DNA from: Maricaulis sp.
GTDB lineage: Bacteria; Pseudomonadota; Alphaproteobacteria; Caulobacterales; Maricaulaceae
Assembly (NCBI GenBank): GCA_017643585.1
Contig: JAEPND010000002.1
Location: 124,001-188,000, forward strand
Direction: 5' to 3'
Length of the DNA: 64,000 nt
Every line of letters starts with the position of its first letter. Positions within the stretch are counted from its first letter, which is position 1. The notes beneath the pieces were generated by a model. It was not told where the DNA came from. It ran no database searches and saw nothing but the letters and a program-made list of their open reading frames with translations. Position numbers and translations under genes: made by a program. Positions 1 to 8,292 of this stretch are shown here, piece by piece.

Positions 1-283
1 CGATACCGCAGAACCCGTGCCCGGTCGACGTTTCGACCGCGCCACCAAAATGAACATCGATATCGTCCCAGTGGGCCAGGCTGTTCGCAATCGCCGACGC
101 GCTGGTCGGATCATTGCCTTCGAGGTTTTCCATCGTCTGGTCGGAAAACACCACACCCCAGCCAAACGTGTCGCCGGGCTTGTTGCGCTCATAGACATCG
201 ATCTCGCAATCGGCGTCGCGCAATTTCATGGATATCGCGAAATAGAGACCGGCGGGGCCGCCGCCCAGGCATGCAATTTTCAT
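1..283 (-). CDS. FAD-dependent monooxygenase, anthraniloyl-CoA/salicylyl-CoA hydroxylase type (5' part only)
   Basis: Only the first 94 codons lie in the window; the gene continues past the left edge. The start codon at 283 overlaps the stop of the upstream gene as ATGA. The N-terminus carries an FAD-binding Rossmann motif (GGGPAGLY, about residues 7-14), followed by a YERN...GWGVVFSD stretch. That pattern is typical of the flavin monooxygenase part of 2-aminobenzoyl-CoA monooxygenase/reductase and salicylyl-CoA 5-hydroxylase. As the fifth gene behind kynA-kynB-kynU, a role in aerobic degradation of anthranilate through its CoA thioester is the natural inference. The catalytic and reductase parts cannot be seen, so the exact substrate is open. 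Confidence 0.7.
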   Translation of the reverse strand, partial: MKIACLGGGPAGLYFAISMKLRDADCEIDVYERNKPGDTFGWGVVFSDQTMENLEGNDPTSASAIANSLAHWDDIDVHFGGAVETSTGHGFCGI

Positions 284-2367
284 GATAGGGCTCCCGATTG
301 GGTTTCATATGCAGACAGGCGTTCCCCGCTCTCGGCGAGGCGAATGAGCAGGTTCGACGCGGTCCACCAGCGGTCGCCGAAACGCGCGGCATTGGCACGT
401 ATTCCGGCCAGGACCGTATCCAGTCCTATTGTGTCCGCGTAGAACATGGGGCCGCCGCGATACCGCGGGAATCCGTACCCATTGGCATAAACAACATCGA
501 TGTCGCTGCCGCGCCATGCGATGCCTTCATCGAGGATTTTTGCGCCCTCATTGATCAGGGCGAGCATGCAGCGATCCACGATCTCGCTGTCGTCGAATTC
601 GCGCAGGCTGATGCCCTGTTCGGACCGAACGGCGCGCAGCACATCCTCGAGCGTTTCGTCATCGAGCGGGGTCCGATCGCCTTTTTCGTAGCGATAAAAG
701 CCCGCGCCGGTTTTCTGGCCCTTGCGGTCCATTTCCACCAGCCTGTCATGGACGAGGAAAGCACGCTGCTCGAAACTCTCCGGATCCAGTTTCTGGCGGT
801 TCATGTAACCGATATCCAGACCGGCCATGTCGCCCATGGTGAACGGGCCCATGGGCATGCCGAAATCGGTCAGTGCCTTGTCGATCTGACGTGGAGACGC
901 GCCTTCCAGCAGCATCAAGCCCGCTTCGCGTCCATAACAGGACAGCATGCGATTGCCGATAAAGCCGTGACAGACACCCGACACCGCCGCGACCTTGCGC
1001 ATGCGTTTGCCCAGCTGCATCGCGCTGGCCAGTACAGTCGCCGAGATTTTCTTGCCGCGTACGACCTCGAGCAGCCGCATGATATGGGCGGGCGAGAAAA
1101 AGTGCAGGCCCAGCACACGCTCCGGATTGGCAACCCGCTCAGCGATCGCGTCCACATCGAGATAGGAGGTGTTGGTGGCAAGGACGGCGTGTTCGCCAAC
1201 CACATTTGCCAGCTGGGCGAACACCTTGTGCTTGATCTCGATGTCCTCGAAGACGGCCTCGATGACGATATCGCTGTCCGACAGGTCGGAATACTGGGTG
1301 GTGGCCGTCAGTCGACCCAGGATTTCGGAACAACCGGCCTCACTAAGGCGTCCCTTGGTGACATCATTCTGGAATATGGTCTTGATGCGGTTATAGCCCG
1401 CCTGAAGTGCTTGGTCGGACATGTCCAGCAGCTTGACCGACAAGCCAGCGGACAGAAGCGAGGCGGCGATGCCGACGCCCATTGTGCCACTGCCAATCAC
1501 TGCGGCGCGTTCCAGCGATAAAGGTTCTGTTCTCGGCCCGGGTAGCTTGGCGGATTTGCGTTCCGCGAAGAACAGGTGGCGCATGGCCGCAGACTGGGTG
1601 TCAGACATTCGCTCGAGGAAAAGCTCACGCTCGCGCTTGAGCCCGGAGACAATGTCCAGCGTGGCGCTGGCCTCAACCGCATCGATGGCGGCCAGCGGAG
1701 CCTTTTGCCCGCGTTGGCGCTTGGCGGCGTGCGCCCGCCAGTGGTCAACCGCGGAGGCATCAGTCTCGGGGTTTGGCCGCGCTCCTGTCGAGCGTTTGTC
1801 ATCGCGTGATTTGCTTTTGGCAAAGGCGAGCGCGGAAGCGGCCAGGTCACTCTCGGCTATGGCGTCGGCAATCCCGGAATCCAGTGCTTTCGCCGCAGAA
1901 ATCGGCTTGCCCTGGCTGGCCATTTCCAGTGCCAGGGCCATGCCAGCGATGCGGGGCAGACGCTGGGTGCCACCGGCGCCGGGGATCAGGCCCAGGGTGA
2001 CTTCGGGAAGGCCGACCCTGGCCTTGGCGTCCATCACGCGGAAATCACACCCCAGCGCTATCTCAAGTCCCCCGCCCAGGGCCTGGCCATGGATGGCTGC
2101 GACGACCGGGAAGGGGGCGTTCTCCAGCGCCTCGATGGCCTCGGAGAGGCTGGGCGCCTGCGGCGGCTTGCCGAATTCAGAGATGTCTGCACCGGAAAAG
2201 AAGGTGCGCCCGGCGCATTGCAGCACGGCGGCGCTGATATTGGCCGGCGCAGCCTCCAGAGCCTGCACGATGCCTGCCCGAACGGCGTGAGACAGTGCGT
2301 TCACAGGCGGATGATCGATGGTGATGACAAGGACTGCGCCGGTGAGCTGGGTGGAAACAGGGCTCAT
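280..2367 (-). CDS. Bifunctional enoyl-CoA hydratase / 3-hydroxyacyl-CoA dehydrogenase (FadJ-like)
   Basis: A 695-residue multifunctional beta-oxidation protein. Residues 1-190 are a crotonase fold: [12 protein letters not shown] at about 97-108 forms the oxyanion loop, and [14 protein letters not shown] carries the catalytic Glu. Residues from about 285 are a 3-hydroxyacyl-CoA dehydrogenase with the NAD motif GSGTMG near 292, the active-site HFFSPAH near 422, and a duplicated C-terminal 3HCDH domain. It hydrates enoyl-CoA and oxidises the resulting hydroxyacyl-CoA in the cytoplasm. It sits 9 bases after kynU and overlaps the next gene by ATGA. Here it probably handles the ring-derived acyl-CoA made from anthranilate, although a general fatty-acid role cannot be excluded. 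Confidence 0.85.
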   Translation of the reverse strand: MSPVSTQLTGAVLVITIDHPPVNALSHAVRAGIVQALEAAPANISAAVLQCAGRTFFSGADISEFGKPPQAPSLSEAIEALENAPFPVVAAIHGQALGGGLEIALGCDFRVMDAKARVGLPEVTLGLIPGAGGTQRLPRIAGMALALEMASQGKPISAAKALDSGIADAIAESDLAASALAFAKSKSRDDKRSTGARPNPETDASAVDHWRAHAAKRQRGQKAPLAAIDAVEASATLDIVSGLKRERELFLERMSDTQSAAMRHLFFAERKSAKLPGPRTEPLSLERAAVIGSGTMGVGIAASLLSAGLSVKLLDMSDQALQAGYNRIKTIFQNDVTKGRLSEAGCSEILGRLTATTQYSDLSDSDIVIEAVFEDIEIKHKVFAQLANVVGEHAVLATNTSYLDVDAIAERVANPERVLGLHFFSPAHIMRLLEVVRGKKISATVLASAMQLGKRMRKVAAVSGVCHGFIGNRMLSCYGREAGLMLLEGASPRQIDKALTDFGMPMGPFTMGDMAGLDIGYMNRQKLDPESFEQRAFLVHDRLVEMDRKGQKTGAGFYRYEKGDRTPLDDETLEDVLRAVRSEQGISLREFDDSEIVDRCMLALINEGAKILDEGIAWRGSDIDVVYANGYGFPRYRGGPMFYADTIGLDTVLAGIRANAARFGDRWWTASNLLIRLAESGERLSAYETQSGALS

Positions 2368-2376
2368 AATCCTCTC

Positions 2377-3606
2377 CTAGGTCACCGCAGCACGGACGGC
2401 ATATTTCTCGTCCTGCCACGCATTGGAGTTCATGATGTCGGCGAGTTCAGACACAGCCGTCCACACATCCACATGACGTGTGTAGAGCGGCGTGAAGCCG
2501 AAACGCAGAATGTCGGGCGCCCGGAAGTCTCCGATCACACCCCGCTCGATCAGCGCCTGCATGATGGCATAGCCGTCCTTGTGGCGGATGGAGACCTGGC
2601 TTCCCCGGCGCTCTGCATCGCGCGGTGAGGCCAGCTCGAAACCGGAAGTATGGTCCTCGACCAAGCGGATAAACAGATCACCCAGTTGCTGGGATTTCTT
2701 GCGGACGACCGCCATGTCCACTTCCTGGAAGATATCCAGCCCGACCTCGAGCGCGCACATGCCGAGAATGCCGGGCGTGCCGCACAGAAAGCGGTCTATG
2801 CCCCGGCCGGCGTCATACTGATCATCAAAGGCGAAGGGGGCGGCATGCCCCATCCAGCCGGACAGGGCTGGCATGACCTGGCCCTGATGGCGCTGGGCCA
2901 CATAGATGAAGGCTGGCGCACCGGGACCGCCATTGAGATATTTGTACCCGCAACCAACCGCGAAATCGGCCTTGCAGGCGTCCAGTTCGACCGGCAATGC
3001 ACCTGCAGAATGACTGAGATCCCAGATGACAAGAGCACCGGCGGCATGTGCGCGCCGTGTCACATCGGCCATATCCCAGAGCGCGCCGGTCTTGTAGTGC
3101 GTCTGGGTCAGCAGGAGTGCGGCGACATCACCCCGGTCCAGACGGGCTAGGATGTGGCCACGCTCGACGAGCTCAGCGTGCAACCGGTTGCCCGAGGCAC
3201 TGGCGAGGCCTTCCATCATATAGGCGTCCGTCGGGAAGTTTCCGTTTTCCGACAACAGAACACTTTTGCCAGAATTTAGTTGAGAAGCTGCCGAAAGTGC
3301 CTTGAAAACATTTACAGAAGTAGAGTCAGCGGCGACCACCTGTCCCGGCGCTGCGCCGATCAGTTTGCCGATCTTGTCACCAAGCCTTCGGGGGGCATTG
3401 ATCCAGTCATTGCTGTTCCAGGAGCGAATGAGGTCCTTGCCCCACTGCCGGTGCACCATGTCATTCATCGCGTCGGGTGTAGCCTTGGGCAGGACACCCA
3501 GGGAGTTTCCGTCGAGGTAGGTGACACCGTCAGGAAGGCTGAATACCTCGCGTGTTTGACGCAGCGGATCGGCGGCATCAAGCGCCTTGATCTCGTCGAG
3601 GGTCAT
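2377..3606 (-). CDS. kynU: Kynureninase
   Basis: A 409-residue PLP enzyme of fold type I that splits L-kynurenine into anthranilate and L-alanine. The DLSHSAGALP segment (about 196-205) holds the Asp that contacts the pyridine nitrogen, and CGYKYLNGGPGAP holds the PLP-binding Lys222. Length and motifs match bacterial kynureninases along the whole protein. It starts one base after the kynB stop, so translation is probably coupled. Third step of the tryptophan-to-anthranilate pathway encoded by this operon. Confidence 0.95.
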   Translation of the reverse strand: MTLDEIKALDAADPLRQTREVFSLPDGVTYLDGNSLGVLPKATPDAMNDMVHRQWGKDLIRSWNSNDWINAPRRLGDKIGKLIGAAPGQVVAADSTSVNVFKALSAASQLNSGKSVLLSENGNFPTDAYMMEGLASASGNRLHAELVERGHILARLDRGDVAALLLTQTHYKTGALWDMADVTRRAHAAGALVIWDLSHSAGALPVELDACKADFAVGCGYKYLNGGPGAPAFIYVAQRHQGQVMPALSGWMGHAAPFAFDDQYDAGRGIDRFLCGTPGILGMCALEVGLDIFQEVDMAVVRKKSQQLGDLFIRLVEDHTSGFELASPRDAERRGSQVSIRHKDGYAIMQALIERGVIGDFRAPDILRFGFTPLYTRHVDVWTAVSELADIMNSNAWQDEKYAVRAAVT

Positions 3607-3607
3607 C

Positions 3608-4234
3608 TCAGATTTCTCTCAATATCGCGCGGACGGGCGAGGCGTCCGCATTGACGATGGGAAGGGGAAGGGCGATCAGCTCGTAACGACCATCCGGAAC
3701 GCCATCAAAGACGAGACCTTCAAGGATGCGCATGTCGTGACGTTTGACGGCATGGTGGGCGTTGAGGGTCTTGGAGGTTTCCGGATCCAGCGAGGCGGCA
3801 TCCGTGCCGATCAGCTTGCAGCCGGCAGCGGCGAGACGTTCGATCGTGGCGGCGTTGACCGCGCGAAACTCACTGTCCCACTGGGCGTGCGGGAAGCGCT
3901 CATAGGTGCGCACGAGAACACGGGTGTGAGCGCCGATCGCGCCCCAGTCGAGATCCTCAGGAGTCACGTCAATGCCGGTTCCTCCGGCGGTGACCAGCAC
4001 GCAGTCTCCAAGGAACGGATCCAGCGCGACCGAGGCGATATCCTGGCCGCTGCGGTCGTAATGCTCGGGCGCGTCGGCATGGGCACCTGAATGAGTGGAA
4101 AGCGTCAGACGCGACACCTTCACCGGGCAATCCTCGGAAATGACCCAGTTATCCTCGCGCTGGAAGGCGGTGTCGCCGGGCCAGACCGGAAGGTCGGGGC
4201 GAAGCGGTTGTGATATGTCCCAGATCTTTCGCAT
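3608..4234 (-). CDS. kynB: Kynurenine formamidase (arylformamidase)
   Basis: A 208-residue metal-dependent hydrolase of the cyclase family that hydrolyses N-formylkynurenine to kynurenine and formate. The N-terminal IWDISQPLRPDLPVWPGD is characteristic of KynB. The metal site is the HSGAHAD segment at residues 48-54, in which Ala replaces the Thr of the usual HxGTHxD. It lies 3 bases downstream of kynA and directly ahead of kynU, so all three enzymes of the oxidative kynurenine route to anthranilate are made together. Confidence 0.94.
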   Translation of the reverse strand: MRKIWDISQPLRPDLPVWPGDTAFQREDNWVISEDCPVKVSRLTLSTHSGAHADAPEHYDRSGQDIASVALDPFLGDCVLVTAGGTGIDVTPEDLDWGAIGAHTRVLVRTYERFPHAQWDSEFRAVNAATIERLAAAGCKLIGTDAASLDPETSKTLNAHHAVKRHDMRILEGLVFDGVPDGRYELIALPLPIVNADASPVRAILREI

Positions 4235-4237
4235 GGC

Positions 4238-5092
4238 TCAGAGCAGGGTCCGAACGGTCCAGAGCTCCGGGAAGAAGCGCAGATCCAGCGCCTTGACCAG
4301 ATAGCCTACGCCCGCCGTGCCTCCGGTGCCCTTGCGGAAGCCGATAATGCGTTCGACGGTCTTCATGTGATTGAAGCGCCACTGCTGGAATTTGTGCTCC
4401 ACATCGACGAGTTTTTCGCCGAGCTCATAGGCTTCCCAGTGCTTTTCGCTATTGGTGTAGATCTCGCGCCAGACGCTTTCGACCTGCTCGCACGGCGTAT
4501 AGGCCTGGGTCCAGTCGCGCTCCAGCCGATCCTGCGGGATGTCGTAGCCCTTGCGAGCGAGGAAGGCGAGCGTCTCATCCCAGATGCTGGGCTTGTTGAG
4601 AGCCTCTGTGACCATGGCATCGGCGACAGGATTGTCCTTGTGCACCCGCGCCATGGCAGCGTTTTTATTGCCCAGACGAAATTCGATCGAGCGGTACTGG
4701 AAGGATTGAAAGCCGGAACTGTGTCCCAGCTTGTCGCGGAAGACGAGATAGTCGGCAGGCGTCATCGTCGCCAGAACGGACCAGGCTTCGATCAGCTGTT
4801 CCTGGGTCCGGGAAACCCGGGTCAGCATCTTCAGGGCTGGCCCGACATCATTCTGGGCGATACGGCGCGAGGCGGCTTCGATCTCGTGGATCACCAGTTT
4901 CATCCACAATTCTGCGACCTGGTGAATGACGACAAACAACATCTCGTCATGTTCCCCGGTCAGCATCTCCTGCGAGGATAGGATCCGGTCCAGTCGCAGA
5001 TACTTGCCGTAGGACATGTCGTCCTTGAAATCCCAGTGGATGTCTTCGTCGGAGACATCGACTTGCGAGGAGAAGGTGTCGGTCATATTCAT
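4238..5092 (-). CDS. kynA: Tryptophan 2,3-dioxygenase
   Basis: A 284-residue haem enzyme that opens the indole ring of L-tryptophan to N-formylkynurenine. Family landmarks are YGKYLRLDRILSSQ near the N-terminus, HDEMLFVVIHQVAELW, SGFQSFQYR, and the C-terminal haem-ligand region FNHMKTVERIIGF followed by the GTGGTAGVGYL substrate loop. It is the first gene of the kyn operon. An internal ATG two codons later (5086) is an alternative start. Upstream lies a short divergent intergenic region with an AT-rich palindrome. Confidence 0.95.
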   Translation of the reverse strand: MNMTDTFSSQVDVSDEDIHWDFKDDMSYGKYLRLDRILSSQEMLTGEHDEMLFVVIHQVAELWMKLVIHEIEAASRRIAQNDVGPALKMLTRVSRTQEQLIEAWSVLATMTPADYLVFRDKLGHSSGFQSFQYRSIEFRLGNKNAAMARVHKDNPVADAMVTEALNKPSIWDETLAFLARKGYDIPQDRLERDWTQAYTPCEQVESVWREIYTNSEKHWEAYELGEKLVDVEHKFQQWRFNHMKTVERIIGFRKGTGGTAGVGYLVKALDLRFFPELWTVRTLL

Positions 5093-5130
5093 GCCTGTGG
5101 AAACGACATCGCAGGACTGCGAGTCGGAGA

Positions 5131-5151
5131 TAATTTAGAACTAAAATAATT
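5131..5151. promoter_or_regulatory. AT-rich palindrome between kynA and the divergent HupE-like gene
   Basis: TTTAGAACTAAA (5134-5145) is an inverted repeat with 5-base arms, set inside an AT-rich patch in otherwise GC-rich DNA. It lies 42 bases upstream of kynA and about 52 upstream of the likely HupE-like start. The TAG/CTA half-sites resemble Lrp/AsnC-type operators, and Lrp-like KynR proteins control kyn genes in other proteobacteria. The assignment is inference; no regulator gene is visible nearby. Confidence 0.35.
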
Positions 5152-5197
5152 TCGCGTGATGGTATCGATCCGTCAAGCGGGATCAGGGGTGAGTGTC

Positions 5198-5782
5198 ATG
5201 ATGGATGCCGTGGAACAGTCGGTATGGGACGTTATCGGGCTGTATCTCGAGCTGGGATACACGCACATCCTGCCGCTGGGCGTCGATCATATCCTGTTCG
5301 TGTTGGCGCTGTTTCTCGCCTCGTCGAAATGGAAGGACCTGATCTGGCAGGTCTCAGCCTTCACCCTTGCGCACACCATCACGCTGGCCCTGGCCACGCT
5401 GGGCCATGTCAGCTTGCCAGGCAGTATCGTCGAGCCAATTATTGCGCTGTCCATCGCGTTTGTGGCGATCGAGAACATCGTCTTCAAGGATGTTCAGAAA
5501 TGGCGGCCGGCCCTGGTGTTCGCCTTCGGTCTTTTTCACGGCCTGGGGTTCGCGGGCGTGCTGGGCGAGCTGGGTTTGCCCGAGGGGGATCTGGCCGCCG
5601 CGTTGATCAGTTTCAATGTCGGCGTCGAGCTGGGTCAGTTGTCCATTCTCGCCATGGCCTGGCTCGCCGTCTTCTGGTGGCGCGACAAGCCGGCCTATAA
5701 TTATCTCCGCCTGGGTGGCACGAGCTTGATCGCACTTATGGCATTGTGGTGGACGATCGAACGTGTGTTCCTGGGCGGATAG
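5198..5782 (+). CDS. HupE/UreJ-like integral membrane protein (copy 1)
   Basis: A membrane protein of 194 residues if read from the ATG at 5198, which follows an AGGGG ribosome-binding sequence (5185-5189). In-frame GTG codons at 5156 and 5189 are possible longer starts. About six hydrophobic segments are visible. Conserved family blocks are THILPLGVDHILFV, LAHTITLALA, IVEPIIALSIAFVAIEN, LFHGLGFAGVL and FNVGVELGQ, with His and Asp residues inside the membrane segments. HupE/UreJ proteins are thought to be secondary nickel or cobalt carriers, but many copies sit far from any hydrogenase or urease, as here. It is a clear paralogue of the gene at 7477-8238 and ends in the same WWTIERVFLGG tail. 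Confidence 0.8.
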   Translation: MMDAVEQSVWDVIGLYLELGYTHILPLGVDHILFVLALFLASSKWKDLIWQVSAFTLAHTITLALATLGHVSLPGSIVEPIIALSIAFVAIENIVFKDVQKWRPALVFAFGLFHGLGFAGVLGELGLPEGDLAAALISFNVGVELGQLSILAMAWLAVFWWRDKPAYNYLRLGGTSLIALMALWWTIERVFLGG

Positions 5783-5788
5783 GGCAGC

Positions 5789-6673
5789 CTATTCCGCCGC
5801 GCCTTTCACACCGTCGGCGGCACGCCGCGTGTTCGGCTCCCATCCTGGACGCTTGATCAGATAGCCCCACCATTCGCCAGAATTGCGCGCTGAACCCAGA
5901 TCCCTGAACAGGCCGGGGAGTTCGGAAAACCAGACGGCCAGCGGATTGACGCTGTTGAAGTCGCGCGCCAGGCCATAGCGCGGTGTTTCCTCCTCGCGCT
6001 GATACGTTCCGAAGATGCGGTCCCAGATGATCAGGATGCCGCCGTAGTTCCTGTCGATATATTTGTCATCACAGCCATGGTGAACCCGGTGATTGGCAGG
6101 CGTGTTGAAGATGCCGTCCTGCACGCCCAGCTTGCCCACCAGTTCCGTATGGATCCACGTCTGGTAGGCCTGGACGACGACGATGGAGAAGAAAACAACA
6201 CCGGGATGAAAGCCCATGAACAGCATGGGCAGGTGGAAGACCGCTGACGTCAGGCTTTCAAACGGCCCTAAGCGCACGGCCACGGTAATGTTCATGAAAC
6301 GGGAGGAATGGTGCACCGCATGCTGCGTCCATAGCAGGCGGATTTCATGCGCCATACGGTGCTCCCAATAATAGGTGAAATCGGCGACCAGCAAGGCAAG
6401 CAGGACGCTCCAGACCGTGACCGGGATCTGCCAGCTGATTAAACTCGCATTGATCGCGACAAAGCCGAGATAGATAAAACCCATCACGAATATCTCGAAT
6501 GCCAGATAGGGAATCTGGGTCGAGACATTGGCGATCATGTCCAGAAGCGTGCGACCGGTCAGCTTCTTCGTGAAGGTTCCGGTGATCAGCTCGATCACAA
6601 GGACGGCTGCGCCGAGCAGGAAAAAGGCATCATCAATCTGAGTGCCCAGATATTCAATCGCGTCACCATTCAT
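5789..6673 (-). CDS. Fatty acid hydroxylase / sterol desaturase family membrane protein
   Basis: A 294-residue integral membrane di-iron oxygenase. The histidine clusters that bind the two irons are all present: HRMAH near 105, HAVHH near 117, the single IHTE His, and NHRVHHG near 190. Hydrophobic stretches before and between them form the membrane domain. Family members hydroxylate or desaturate lipids such as fatty acids, carotenoids or sterol-like molecules; the substrate here cannot be told from sequence. Its start overlaps the stop of the TetR gene by ATGA, so the two are co-transcribed and the regulator probably controls it. Confidence 0.87.
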   Translation of the reverse strand: MNGDAIEYLGTQIDDAFFLLGAAVLVIELITGTFTKKLTGRTLLDMIANVSTQIPYLAFEIFVMGFIYLGFVAINASLISWQIPVTVWSVLLALLVADFTYYWEHRMAHEIRLLWTQHAVHHSSRFMNITVAVRLGPFESLTSAVFHLPMLFMGFHPGVVFFSIVVVQAYQTWIHTELVGKLGVQDGIFNTPANHRVHHGCDDKYIDRNYGGILIIWDRIFGTYQREEETPRYGLARDFNSVNPLAVWFSELPGLFRDLGSARNSGEWWGYLIKRPGWEPNTRRAADGVKGAAE

Positions 6674-7257
6674 GATTTCGCTCCTACTCCATTGATCAGG
6701 CTGATCCAGGCGAGGGAACTGGCCTGGCCCGGGGTTGTTTCACCTGCGCGGACGCTGTCCCAGCCGGCCATGATCGCCGCATCGATGAGGCGTTCAATCC
6801 AGCGTGTTGGCACGGCGGGGTCAAACAGGCCTTCCGTACGCGCGGCGTCTATCATCTCTTGCGTTTCGCGGGCCTGGCGGGCGATTTCATTGGCCAATGC
6901 CGCGTCTCCGTCGAAGCCGAAATGGGCGAGGAAACCGTGGCGATCGCCCAGCGGGATCAGGGCTTCGAGGATGAGACGCAAGGCGTCTGAATAGGTGGTG
7001 GCCATTTCTGCGGCCTTCTCAGCCGCCTGGTCCATCTCCTCATGGGCCCGCAGGGCCAGTTCGCGCAGCAAGTCCTCGCGGCCGGTAAAGTGCCGATGAA
7101 GGGTCGCCCGCCCAACACCTGCATGTTCAGCGATCTGCGAAAGCGAAGCAGCAGGGTCTGAAGACAGAAGCCGGAAGCCGGCCTCCATGATCGCGTCCTT
7201 GGCAGTGGGTCTGATTGAATTCGGAATGAGACAATAGTGTCTCAAATGGTGTGCCAT
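6670..7257 (-). CDS. TetR/AcrR family transcriptional regulator
   Basis: From the ATG at 7257 it encodes 195 residues. An N-terminal helix-turn-helix (AIMEAGFRLL...SLSQIAEHAGVGRATLHRHFTGREDLL) is followed by an all-helical ligand-binding domain. The frame stays open to 7332, but only rare start codons are found there and no ribosome-binding sequence is obvious at any candidate, so the N-terminus is uncertain. It overlaps the desaturase gene by 4 bases. A perfect inverted repeat of the type bound by TetR proteins lies within its first codons. A repressor of this operon, and perhaps of the divergent HupE-like gene, is the simplest reading. Confidence 0.85.
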   Translation of the reverse strand: MAHHLRHYCLIPNSIRPTAKDAIMEAGFRLLSSDPAASLSQIAEHAGVGRATLHRHFTGREDLLRELALRAHEEMDQAAEKAAEMATTYSDALRLILEALIPLGDRHGFLAHFGFDGDAALANEIARQARETQEMIDAARTEGLFDPAVPTRWIERLIDAAIMAGWDSVRAGETTPGQASSLAWISLINGVGAKS

Positions 7258-7290
7258 TGTCACATTAAATCTGTGCAAGTCCGTCTCAAA
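7227..7290. promoter_or_regulatory. Putative TetR operator: inverted repeat plus upstream half-site
   Basis: TGAGACAATAGTGTCTCA (7227-7244) is a perfect inverted repeat with 6-base arms and a 6-base spacer. Its half-site GTCTCAAA occurs again at 7283-7290, exactly 44 bases away, close to four helical turns. On the minus strand the distal copy coincides with a possible -35 (TTGAGA). The pair brackets the likely start of the TetR gene, as expected for autoregulation, and faces the divergent HupE-like gene. Confidence 0.45.
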
Positions 7291-7476
7291 TATCGACGCA
7301 CCACGTTGCGAAATCCAGGAAACGCACAACAAAACAGGCGACTATCGTAGAAATCGAAAGTCGGGTCTGTGGCTTTGCGAGATGTGATCGGGCCTCTGAC
7401 TTGCGCTGGCTTTGTTATAGGATAACGGCCGTCCTCTCCGCGTCGCTGGAGTTGGAGCGATCTGACGGAGTCCGGA

Positions 7477-8238
7477 ATGCAAAGAGTTTACGCGGTCAGT
7501 CTTGTTGTGGCGCTGCTGGGGTTAATGGCGTTGAGCGCTGGATCCGCTCTCGCGCATCCGGAAGACGAGATCTGTCGCCTCGACCCGGACTTGTGTACCG
7601 CCTTGGAAAGCATGGATAGCGAAATGCCGTCAGGAGAGGCGGCGCTGGGCTTCGACGTCACGCTGGAGCGGGGACTGTGGGAGACGGTCGCCCTCTATAT
7701 CAAGCTGGGCTTCGAGCACATTCTGCCCAAGGGCCTCGACCATATCCTGTTTGTTTGCGCGCTGTTTTTCGCGTCCACGCGTCTGAGACCGCTCATCCTG
7801 CAGGTTTCCAGTTTCACGATTGCCCACACAATCACCCTGGGACTGGCCATATCCGGTCTGATCGTCGTGCCCGGAGAGATCGTCGAGCCAATCATTGCGC
7901 TCTCTATTGCCTTCGTGGCGGTGGAAAACATCCTTTTCAAGGACATGCAGAAATGGCGGCCCGTTGTGGTCTTCGGGTTTGGCCTGTTTCACGGTCTGGG
8001 TTTTGCCGGCGTGCTGACAGAGCTCGGCTTGCCCGCCAGTGCGCTTGTGCCAGCCCTGGTCAGTTTCAATGTTGGCGTAGAGCTGGGACAGCTGACCATT
8101 ATCGGGCTGATGTATTTCGCCCTGCGATGGTTCTTCGAGCGGGACTGGTATCGCAGCTGGTTGGTGAGGGGAGCGAATGGCGCTATCGCGCTGATGGCGA
8201 TCTGGTGGACGATCGAGCGCGTCTTTCTTGGCGGATAA
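7477..8238 (+). CDS. HupE/UreJ-like integral membrane protein with signal peptide (copy 2)
   Basis: A 253-residue paralogue of the protein at 5198-5782. It adds an N-terminal signal peptide (residues 1-26, ending ALA before HPEDE) and a short periplasmic stretch rich in acidic residues with two Cys and one His, which could bind metal. The membrane part repeats the family blocks FEHILPKGLDHILFV, IAHTITLGLA, EPIIALSIAFVAVENILFKD, LFHGLGFAGVL and FNVGVELGQ. A GGAG sequence precedes the ATG. It is followed by a strong bidirectional terminator shared with the convergent M3 peptidase. Nickel/cobalt transport is the family assumption, not shown here. Confidence 0.82.
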   Translation: MQRVYAVSLVVALLGLMALSAGSALAHPEDEICRLDPDLCTALESMDSEMPSGEAALGFDVTLERGLWETVALYIKLGFEHILPKGLDHILFVCALFFASTRLRPLILQVSSFTIAHTITLGLAISGLIVVPGEIVEPIIALSIAFVAVENILFKDMQKWRPVVVFGFGLFHGLGFAGVLTELGLPASALVPALVSFNVGVELGQLTIIGLMYFALRWFFERDWYRSWLVRGANGAIALMAIWWTIERVFLGG

Positions 8239-8243
8239 ATGAA

Positions 8244-8272
8244 AAAGCCCCGGTTCAACGAACCGGGGCTTT
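8244..8272. terminator. Bidirectional intrinsic terminator
   Basis: A near-perfect hairpin with arms AAAGCCCCGGTTC and GAACCGGGGCTTT around a 3-base loop, with A-runs and T-runs on both sides. It lies between the stop of the HupE-like gene and the stop of the convergent M3 peptidase and can serve both. Confidence 0.9.
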
Positions 8273-8292
8273 CTCTTGGAAACTGGCGAGTT

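Noticed and set aside
298-1521. 407-codon plus-strand frame opposite the FadJ-like gene
   Set aside because: The minus-strand protein has full crotonase and 3HCDH motifs; the plus frame shows none and has no ribosome-binding sequence.
5198-8238. Hydrogenase or urease accessory locus
   Set aside because: HupE/UreJ-like names suggest it, but no structural or maturation genes for either enzyme are in the window.
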